Shown piece by piece: positions 13,801 to 20,089 of a stretch of DNA of 30,633 bases. Location of the stretch: contig LRSR01012840.1 in assembly GCA_001579985.1 (NCBI GenBank), positions 1 through 30,633 of the forward strand, read 5' to 3'. The stretch comes from Hypsibius dujardini. Its lineage: Eukaryota > Tardigrada > Eutardigrada > Parachela > Hypsibiidae. A model generated the notes under the pieces. It searched no databases. It saw nothing but the letters and a program-made list of their open reading frames with translations, and had not been told where the DNA came from. Position 1 is the first letter of the stretch; each line of letters starts with the position of its first letter. A program made the position numbers and the translations under genes.

Positions 13801-15846
13801 ACCAATTGACCGCCATTAAGGACCTCATCCTCGTCGCGGACATCCAACGTTCCACCAGCATTCTCCGCTTTCAGGAGAAGTACCGCACCCTCTCCCTCGT
13901 CGCCTCGGACCCCAACCAGATGCACACCTACGCCACGGAGTTCTGCGTGGACAACCAGAATCTCACCGTTGCCGTCACGGACATCCGCCAGGACCTGCAC
14001 ATTTTCCAGTTCGACCCCGACTACTACTTCTCCTCCTTCGGCAACCGCCTAGTCCGGCGGATGGAGTGCAATTTAGGTACGATTACTGTAGCGACGCGAT
14101 TCTAAGGCGCAACGCAAACTACGTTTTCCTTATATATGGCCCCAGGTGTGCGTACTAAAGCACCTACTCATTGAAATGCGCCTCAGTCTTCAATCAATCA
14201 ACTTATCAACAGCTTAGATCCTTAGTGATCTTCACAAATCTTCAATCAATCAACTTACCAACAGCTTAGATGCTTAGTGATATTCACAAATCTTCAATCA
14301 ATCAACTTATTAACAGCTCACATGCTTAGTGATCTTCACAAATCTTCAATCAATCAACTTATCAACAGCTCACATGCTTAGTGATCTTCACAAATCTTCA
14401 ATCAATCAACTTACCAACAGCTAAGATGCTTAGTGATCTTCACAAATCTTCAATCAAGAGATCAATCAACCGGAACAGCAGACTCTTACGTTAGCCACCG
14501 GCGGAGGGTAGCCTCTCCGATTTTCTTCGCTCTAGCAAACGCTCGCTGAGACAATCCATAAGGCAAAGACCAGCGCTCCAAAATTTTATTTCTTCGGTTT
14601 TCGTTAAAAAAATTCGGGAATTTTAAACAGAAATGATAGATTTTTAACGGTAAATATTTGGAATAAAATATTTAGGACAATTCAGACGGAGTGGTGGGCA
14701 AACAGCCCGGGGGAGTGGCTAACAGCCCGGGGGAGTGGCTAACAGCCCGGGGGAGTGGCTAACAGCGCGGGGGAGTGGCAAACAGCCCGGGGGAGTGGCT
14801 AACAGCTACGCCTTAGAATCGCGTCGCTACAGTATTGCTGTCGAAATAACGTGATTGGAATTTAATTAGAATATAAAGTAAATTAAAATTCCCCGCCAAG
14901 TTCATTTTATTTATTATTTATTTATTTATTTAAATTTAAATGAAAAATATATTATACTTTCTTAATTTAGAGCAAGGCTTTAAGTAAGGTATGATGACTC
15001 TTGGGACGTTCACTTTAAATGAAACTAATCTTTTAAATATTCATCTAAACTGGAAATTAAAATTCACCGCAAAGTTGATTTAAATAACGAACTCGTTTTA
15101 TTTAAAAGAAGAATTTATATTTGCATGATTTGATTTAGAATAAATAAAAAGTCATGATATTAGAGGTGAATTTTTCCATTCGACAAACCGATTCTTTTAA
15201 ATATTTACTTGGGACTCTTACTGTAATATATGTAGTCTCCTAAATATTTACTTATTTTTCTCATTTGAAATAAGATAAAACATATTTGATTGAAAATTGC
15301 TGTATTTAAAAAAAATTTGTTTTTTTTTTAACACCAACCAATAATATTTTATTTAATTTTTTAATATTTTTTTAGATATTTGTAAAAAAAAATTAAAAAA
15401 TTTTTTTTTTTTTAGGCCAATACGTCACCAACATGTTCCGCTTTCACTGCGCCGCTTGGTATCCCGACGCGGAGCGGGTCGGTCATCTGGCGCTGACAAA
15501 GAAGCACGTGACGATGTTCACTACTTTGGAAGGCGCCGTGGGGTGCTATGTGAACATTCCCGAAAAAACCTACCGGCGAGTACTGATGATTGAGACGATT
15601 TTGAGCAATCACTGCAATCACCGCGCGGGCCTGAGTCCGCGGCTGTATTGGAACGCCAAGACGTCGGCGGACGAGCGGTTCGATCTGGTGGGGAACATTA
15701 AGACCGTGGCGGACGGGAAGGTCTTGAGTCTCTTTATGGAGCTGGACTACACGGAGCAGCATGAGGTGGCGGCGAAAATCGGCTGTGTGGTGGACACGCT
15801 GGTAGAGGAGCTGCTGGATATTGATCGCCAGACCTCCTTGTTCTAG
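5674..15846 (+). CDS. CPSF1: CPSF1 (CPSF160), cleavage and polyadenylation specificity factor subunit 1
   Basis: Largest scaffold of the CPSF complex, which with WDR33 and CPSF4 recognises the AAUAAA signal during nuclear pre-mRNA 3' processing. Ten exons: 5674-5991, 6416-6903, 7179-7684, 8014-8342, 8603-9074, 9418-10176, 10996-11399, 12515-12868, 13731-14076 and 15416-15846. All splice phases agree, giving 4407 nt and 1468 aa (human about 1443). Conserved marks in order: AVYCHFFNKREKCLVVAG near the start; LLLSFTDAKLSVVQYDP; PRPIGGLLVVS; CDSILNVGPC; the acidic EEDELYG linker; GGYSGVFLCFP; RGRLILIDVLDLIPEPDKPL; EQKGPVTAICGVNGYIVSAIGQK; LVGVAFLDTQIYVHQ; EKTYRRVLM; and the terminal LLDIDRQTSLF. 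The family folds into beta-propellers with a C-terminal CPSF_A region (here roughly from residue 1070). The start codon gives the family-like N-terminus. No canonical AATAAA follows the stop before POP5. Several introns carry inverted-repeat elements. Confidence 0.96.
7696..7922 (+). repeat. Compound CAGA / ACACAG / GGCA / GGAC microsatellite in CPSF1 intron 3
   Basis: Within intron 7685-8013 the sequence changes from CAGACAGACAGA to ACACAGACACACAG, then to a pure GGCAGGCAGG run, then to GGACGGACGG. The graded change of unit looks like serial point-mutated expansion of one tetranucleotide tract. It stays open in all three forward frames for over 200 bp, which makes false ORFs continuous with the exon. 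Confidence 0.92.
10828..10953 (+). repeat. 21-bp tandem repeat next to a CPSF1 3' splice site
   Basis: About six copies of a 21-bp unit, GGGATAAATTAAATTTAAAAA, with a TTGATAAATT variant, end about 40 bp before the acceptor of exon 7 (exon starts at 10996). Because 21 is a multiple of three, the minus strand reads as a repeated seven-residue peptide, which is an artefact. Confidence 0.93.
11403..11571. mobile_element. Fold-back MITE-like element, copy A (CPSF1 intron 7)
   Basis: Two imperfect inverted arms of about 70 bp face each other: the left begins TACAGTCAACGACAAGATTG at 11403, and the right ends GTGTACTCGATCTTGTTGAT near 11568. Both arms carry the GGGTCCGGGG / GGGCGGAGCAGGGGGTGG core in opposite orientation around a short loop. 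A TA precedes the CAGT end, as in Tc1/mariner-type elements, but the right end is decayed. The element starts 3 bp inside the intron, whose GT is at 11400-11401. Related copies lie at 23257-23343 and 26274-26517. Confidence 0.72.
11654..12030. mobile_element. Inverted-repeat element, 377 bp (CPSF1 intron 7)
   Basis: The 23-bp ends 11654-11676 (starting GTACGCTCCGGATCTCAAGG) and 12008-12030 are inverted copies with about three mismatches. No ORF of note lies inside. The interior holds three copies of a GTAGCAAACCCTGTCAGGC block. GTAC (or TA within it) sits at both ends, consistent with a TA target duplication. It may equally be chance pairing inside a repeat-rich intron, but the length and match favour a decayed MITE. 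Confidence 0.55.
11757..11940 (+). repeat. Three dispersed copies of a CCTGTCAGGCAAAAACCA block
   Basis: Near-identical blocks (AATCAAGCAAGGTAGC followed by CCTGTCAGGCAAAAACCA) begin near 11785, 11831 and 11886, separated by partly repeated TTTTGAAACC and ACGGGCCAA segments. They lie inside the inverted-repeat element at 11654-12030. The spacing is uneven, so this is a higher-order array rather than a simple tandem one. Confidence 0.8.
12337..12414 (+). repeat. 27-bp tandem repeat in CPSF1 intron 7
   Basis: Three copies of GAAATCCGCTTGGGATTTTG plus AAACTCT start at 12337, 12364 and 12391, with a degenerate fourth copy just upstream near 12311. The array is about 100 bp before the exon 8 acceptor at 12514. 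Confidence 0.9.
13257..13624. mobile_element. MITE-like element with 59-bp perfect terminal inverted repeats (CPSF1 intron 8)
   Basis: Left arm 13257-13315 starts GTACGAGGTAAAGGCCGTTA; right arm 13566-13624 is its exact reverse complement over 59 bp. The 368-bp element has no substantial ORF. Its outermost GTAC at both ends may be a 4-bp duplication, or TA may be the duplication with C/G ends. Each arm repeats the GTTAACCAGGCCG-type motif twice. Perfect arms suggest a recent insertion or selection or gene conversion keeping the arms alike. Confidence 0.85.
14187..14459 (+). repeat. 52-bp tandem repeat inside the intron 9 element
   Basis: Units start TCTTCAATCAATCAACTTAT at 14187, 14239, 14291, 14343 and 14395, with a partial one at 14447. 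The period is exactly 52 bp with few substitutions. The repeat lies wholly inside the TA-flanked element at 14084-14834. Confidence 0.96.
14696..14806 (+). repeat. 20-bp tandem repeat inside the intron 9 element
   Basis: Five full copies of AACAGCCCGGGGGAGTGGCT start at 14701, 14721, 14741, 14761 and 14781, with partial copies on both sides. The last partial copy runs into the right inverted repeat at 14809. Confidence 0.96.
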
Positions 15847-16487
15847 TAACCTCGTTTTTTGCTTCACACAGTTCCCAATTGTTTTGTTTATATTTTTTGT
15901 ACTGTTACATTGTTTCTTTGGTCAGCTTACTGCATGATTCTTTGTACTTTTTTTCGCTGACGTGGAGACGTAAAATGCATCAACTGATTTCTGCGTCACG
16001 TTTTGGGATTAGGGGAGCGCCGAAGTTTCTAATAACGAAATATTGAATTTTAAAAATAATACCTCACTGCTAATTCAGCTTAATTAATACCTAAATTTCT
16101 CACTGTTGATTGAATCATTCAAGAAGAGTCACATCACAATTACATTGGCGGAACAACTACTGCATCTGTCCTGCCTGTTTTTCTGTCTGTCGGTCTGCCT
16201 ATCTATCTGTCGTGTCTGTTTGTCGACTGTCTGTCTATCGGTCGGTGTGTCTATCACTTTTTTTGTCTATTTATCAGTCTGTCTTCGAATAAGATTACGC
16301 CTCTCTGTCTGTCTGTCTGTCTGTCTGTGCCTGTTTCTCTGTCTGTCTGTCTGTCTGTCTATCTGTCTGTCTGTCTGTGTGTTTATCAGTCTGCCTTTGA
16401 ATAAGAATTAAGTCTATCTACTTGTCTGTGCACTGGCAGATTTGTTTTTTTTGTTTCCTTTTGCCAACGAAGTTTATCATTTTGCAG
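15847..16487 (+). other. CPSF1-POP5 spacer with a TCTG tract
   Basis: Between the CPSF1 stop and the POP5 acceptor this holds the CPSF1 3' UTR, a degenerate TCTG/TCTA tract at about 16165-16420, and a pyrimidine-rich stretch ending TTTTGCAG at 16487. Only two ATG triplets occur, at about 15933 and 15974. Neither opens a convincing POP5 first exon. No AATAAA is present. Confidence 0.7.
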
Positions 16488-16947
16488 CTACTTCCTGTTG
16501 GAGCTTCATCCCGACAACCTCCGGCACCTCTCCCAAATTCACCAGGGTGAAGTGCACGCGGCCATCATGAAGGCCGTCAAGCTGCTGCACGGCGAACAGG
16601 GCATCGCCGCACAGCTCGGTGACTGCCGCGTGAAGTTGATGAACCCGGAAACCGGCATCGTCTACCTCCGGGCGCGGCGTGGAGCCGCCCACGAGATGGT
16701 TCGGGATGCGATCAAGTCCGTGACTCGGATCGGAGCGCACGCAGCCCGGGTGGACATTATCCACATGTCCGGCACGATGCGGTCTTCGCAGAAGCGCCTG
16801 CTGGAGTACCATCGTCAGACACTGCTGAAAATGCTGGCCACCTGTCGGACGGAACGGGATCGCGAGAAGATCCGCCTGGCCATGAGCGGACTGCTGACCA
16901 TCTCAGGGAAGCCGGCAATGAGTGAGGCGATGGAAACTTCTGACTAA
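16488..16947 (+). CDS. POP5: POP5, ribonuclease P/MRP protein subunit (first exon not found)
   Basis: Protein subunit of nuclear RNase P and RNase MRP, needed for tRNA 5' maturation and rRNA processing. The exon opens after TTTTGCAG at 16487 in the frame c-TAC-TTC-CTG, giving YFLLELHPDN, which aligns with the segment just after the short basic N-terminus in the family. Further matches: GDCRVKLMNPETGIVYLRAR; VTRIGAHAARVDIIHMSGTM; and SQKRLLEYHRQTLLKMLATC, the helix typical of POP5. The stop is at 16945-16947. About 152 aa are visible; human POP5 is about 163 aa, so only roughly 8-12 N-terminal residues are missing. The missing start must lie in another exon, because no in-frame ATG extends this one upstream before a stop at 16402. 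The gene is on the same strand as CPSF1, 641 bp downstream, and converges on the Tudor-type gene. Confidence 0.85.
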
Positions 16948-17011
16948 AAGCTCGCTCACCGTTTATACTTTGTCCGAGAACTCCGACAGTGTGATATTTC
17001 CGAGGCCCGAA

Positions 17012-17017
17012 AATAAA
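17012..17017 (+). promoter_or_regulatory. AATAAA polyadenylation signal of POP5
   Basis: A canonical AATAAA lies about 65 nt after the POP5 stop codon, at a usual distance for a short 3' UTR. It is the only canonical signal I see in the POP5 to Tudor-gene spacer on this strand. Confidence 0.6.
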
Positions 17018-17142
17018 ACCAGAACGATAAAAATGCTCAAGAAGCAACAACAAAGTGGTAAAAATTGTCACGGAGAAAGAATGAAGTGTAAATTTAAACG
17101 CCGGAAATGTCTTCCCCACTTTCAACCGGCACATGGGACTAA

Positions 17143-17343
17143 TGTATTTCCTCGAAAGATAGCGACAGCGCACGGGTCACGTGACGTAATGGTTGCCCGC
17201 TGTACACGTAAAGTTTAAAGACAGCTGTGTGTACGACTGCATGGCATGCGAGGTGCAGGCAGGCCACACGCTAACGAGTAGGAGGGGGGGCCAACTTAAC
17301 GTCACACAGCACGTGCGCTGCCGCTATCTATCGAGGAAATACA
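17143..17343. mobile_element. Small inverted-repeat element between POP5 and the Tudor-type gene
   Basis: The ends are inverted copies. The left begins TGTATTTCCTCGAAAGATAG at 17143, and the right ends ATCTATCGAGGAAATACA at 17343. About 30 bp match with two substitutions, then a weaker match through the GTGACGT motifs (about 50 bp in all). The roughly 200-bp length and absence of an ORF fit a MITE. I cannot see a clear target duplication. It fills most of the 449-bp convergent spacer 16948-17396. Confidence 0.65.
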
Positions 17344-17396
17344 GTAACGGTGTCCGACACGAAAACTGAGGCATCCATCAACTACGACAAGCACTC

Positions 17397-18556
17397 TCAG
17401 CAAAGCCCCAACCACTTCTTGGTGGTCCAGGTCTCCGTTCCTGGAATTGTGTTCAGCGAGGTTCGGCCGTCGCGGATGTCTGTCTCCAGCCGGTCGATTT
17501 CCGTCTCGTCCAAAGTGAACAATCCCGTTTTCTGGCGAGTGGTCAATCCTCCGAGTTCTCTACCGGATGCGACAAAGACAAGGTATTAATGCAGCCGCTG
17601 CGCTTTGACTGCAAAAACCAATGGCCGAAAGTGAGGGAGAAAACAAACTTGATTTTCATGACGTTCCACCAATGGGCGGCCAGAAGTTCTTGTGGTTGTG
17701 GCTGGCCCGTTAACGAGGCCATGTCATATTCCATCACCCAATCCATTCCTGGCACCCTGCAACAGATAACGCGTCTGGAAAACTGATCTGTAACTTAAGA
17801 CGCGTCTGTAACTTAAGAGAGCCAATCAAATAAACAAGCCATTCCAGTGGTTGATTGCCTGATTCAATATAATATGTTCAGTCGTGCTGTATAGTGTATG
17901 ATCGATTGATTGATTAGGTAAGTTTGAAAAATAACAAAACTCGAGAACTCGGTCCGCACAGCATCACTGCTTACGCGCTCTTCCAGCCGCGGTTAAGGAC
18001 GCGATAGCAGGGGACATTCTTTTTCAAAACCAGGCAGACCTCCTCCGAGACGACGGTAATCTGGAAGGAAGAAAAGACACTGTCCGCTCACGATCGTGCA
18101 CATGGCTAAAATACTAGCTCGCCGATGCAAGCCACTCAACTCGTTCAGCGGGTTGCTGAATACACTGGACGAGTTAAATGGCTCGACTCGGTCGGCCAAG
18201 CATGTTGATCATTGGTGTAGTTCGGTCGGCTTTCTTCCTTCCTGATTCACTTACCTCGCCAAAGTAGTACAGCCCATTGGAACAAGTGACGACTTGCTCT
18301 CCTGTATCATGAAAAAAAACCAGGGCTGAAACTTATTTACGTTCCAAACAAATAAGAAGATCTTCCAAGCTGTCGTCACCGAACCGCGCGTTCTGTCTGC
18401 CTGACCTTTCCTGAAACGCGGCACTGCCCGGTCTTCAGGGTCGGTGTACGCCTTGTCCTTCTCCAGCTGCATCGAGTCGAAGTACATCTTGACACGTTGG
18501 GTGGTGGACAGCATGTCCAGACTTTCGAGTGCGTAAGCAATCTCGGAGGCGTCCAT
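17397..18556 (-). CDS. Small four-exon protein with a Polycomb-like Tudor-type segment, 148 aa
   Basis: Exons on the minus strand are 18556-18406, 18301-18255, 18060-17975 and 17559-17397, with donors GTCAGG, GTAAGT and GTAAGC, agreeing phases and a stop at 17399-17397. The product begins MDASEIAYALESLDMLSTTQ. Residues about 46-95 read PRFRKGEQVVTCSNGLYYFG, then EITVVSEEVCLVLKKN and YRVLNRGWKSAE. This resembles the Tudor domain of Polycomb-like proteins (PHF1, MTF2, PHF19) in spacing: G-x-x-V, a DGLYYLG-like core, then CLV and a V-L strand. The aromatic cage is only partly kept, and no PHD finger follows. The tail has LFTLDETEIDRLETDIRDGR, probably helical. The family normally binds methylated histone H3 (H3K36me3); such a role here is inference. 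The third exon would end at a TAA, but that TAA is part of a strong GTAAGC donor. The start is the ATG just after a possible CACTAG acceptor. Confidence 0.62.
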
Positions 18557-18861
18557 TATTGGGCTCACTAGTGGAGAAAGATGGATGCAAAAACAGAGAC
18601 GATTGAAGGTGGTGACCACTGACTGGTGGGTGAGGGTCAAGAGTTGAGGAAGTGAGAAATCAGCTGACTGGCAGTACTGCAACATTGCATTCCTGATAGC
18701 GACCGGTTGATCTGATTGATTTGCTTGTCATGAAAGGAGTTTTCTACGTCAGCATTATATACGAACAGCGATTACCCAACCCTGTAACAAACTGTATACC
18801 GACTGTACCTCTGCCTGCCTGCCTGCCAGTCTGTCTGTCTCTCTGTCTGTCTGTCTGTCTC

Positions 18862-18940
<79 letters not shown>

Positions 18941-19290
18941 GTTGCCTATCTGTTTGTTAGTTTGTTTATCTAGCTAGTTGTTAGTCTATCCGTCTGTCTT
19001 TCTGCTTGCCTGCCTCTCTGTCTGTCTGCTTGTCTCTATGAAGTTGTCAATCCGAAACAGCCCTTTAAAATATAGCTCAAGGTTATCTGAGGCAATTCTC
19101 TTGCTGAACTACTCATGACCAAACGCACATCCCTGGTCAAGGAGTTTACTTACATACGAACACACAATAACCAATATCTCGATCCAAACGAAAGTTCAAA
19201 ATATGAACCACAAGGGACACAATAGCCGAATGAAGGAAAGGGATTCTTTTATATCCACACACGTTTACAAGTGCTCAAGGACGAGATAAG
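18557..19290. other. Spacer with a long TCTG microsatellite
   Basis: Between the 5' end of the Tudor-type gene and the 3' end of TYW1. A TCTG tract spans about 18811-19037 and is nearly pure at 18831-18943. The rest is unique sequence with no recognisable gene. The TYW1 3' UTR must lie in the right part, but no TTTATT (minus-strand AATAAA) is visible there. Confidence 0.8.
18811..19037 (+). repeat. TCTG microsatellite, nearly pure core
   Basis: This is the longest uninterrupted TCTG run of the window (about 110 bp within 18831-18943). It is flanked by TGCC and TATC variants and a second decayed part to about 19037. It gives spurious cysteine- and leucine-rich ORFs. Confidence 0.95.
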
Positions 19291-20046
19291 TTAGCACCCA
19301 CTAATGTCTTTCTTGTTTTTTCGATGGAACCGGGTCTCATCCGGGTCGAAGCCGCGCTCCTTGCAGCCATAGACCGCCCACGAAGGCGTTTTCGCAACGT
19401 AATCCGCCGAAGTGAACGTCTTCTCCCCGTTGGTGCGAGCATGTTCCCGCACCAGTTGCTGGAAACGGTCATAGTCGATCCACGTCCACCATTCGCCGTC
19501 CACTTTGAACTGCAAAACAATCCATAAGGTGAAGTTCCGCGACTCTATTTCTAAAGGATCAAACAGCAAGTACTGCACCTTTTTATTCGCCAGCAGAATA
19601 CAGTTCGAGTGCTCGTGTTCAGAGGCCATTTCGTACTCTGGAAGCATCTCCTCAATCTGCTTGACAAAAGAAACCACTTCGTCGTGCCACGGAACGTTTT
19701 CCATGGTTAGGCCTCCCTTCGAGTCCCCACAGTAAGTCACACCCTAAAGGCAAGAAAACCCCATTGGATGATTTCACATGCGCCAAGTAGGATGCAGAGG
19801 TACGACATCAGCCGGTCAGAGGAATTATGACAAACCTTAATTTCAATGAAATCTGGTTTGCCTAAAGCAACCAGTGACGCATAGGCCTCGATTTCATCCA
19901 CATTGAAAGCTTTCACCAAGGTCAATCGGTAAACTGTTCGTTGACCCTGAAAGTTTAGTTAACAAAAGATAGGTATTGACATTTAGACTTTGGTGCTGAG
20001 TACTTAACTTGATTTAATGTGGCTGATCTTGTTTATCCTGCCTATT

Positions 20047-20089
<43 letters not shown>

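Larger units (their letters stand above)
14084..14834. mobile_element. MITE-like element with 24-bp perfect inverted repeats and TA flanks (CPSF1 intron 9)
   Basis: Left end 14086-14109 begins CTGTAGCGACGCGATTCTAA; right end 14809-14832 is its perfect reverse complement. Each is flanked by TA (14084-14085 and 14833-14834), as expected for TA-targeting Tc1/mariner-type transposition. The interior is noncoding and holds two tandem arrays, 52 bp and 20 bp. The element begins 7 bp downstream of the exon 9 donor (GT at 14077-14078). Confidence 0.85.

Noticed and set aside
15427-15459. Possible POP5 first exon inside the last CPSF1 exon (an ATG giving MFRFH with a GTATCC donor in compatible phase)
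   Set aside because: The residues belong to the CPSF1 frame, the donor is weak, and the resemblance to the POP5 start covers only a few residues.
15974-16046. ATG at 15974 as POP5 start
   Set aside because: Its peptide (MHQLISASRFG) does not look like the basic POP5 N-terminus, and the only phase-compatible donor (GTTTCT) is poor.
17350-17589. Plus-strand ORF of about 79 codons downstream of POP5
   Set aside because: The opposite strand of the same stretch forms the last exon of the Tudor-type gene, with a matching acceptor, phase and stop. The plus ORF has no family resemblance.
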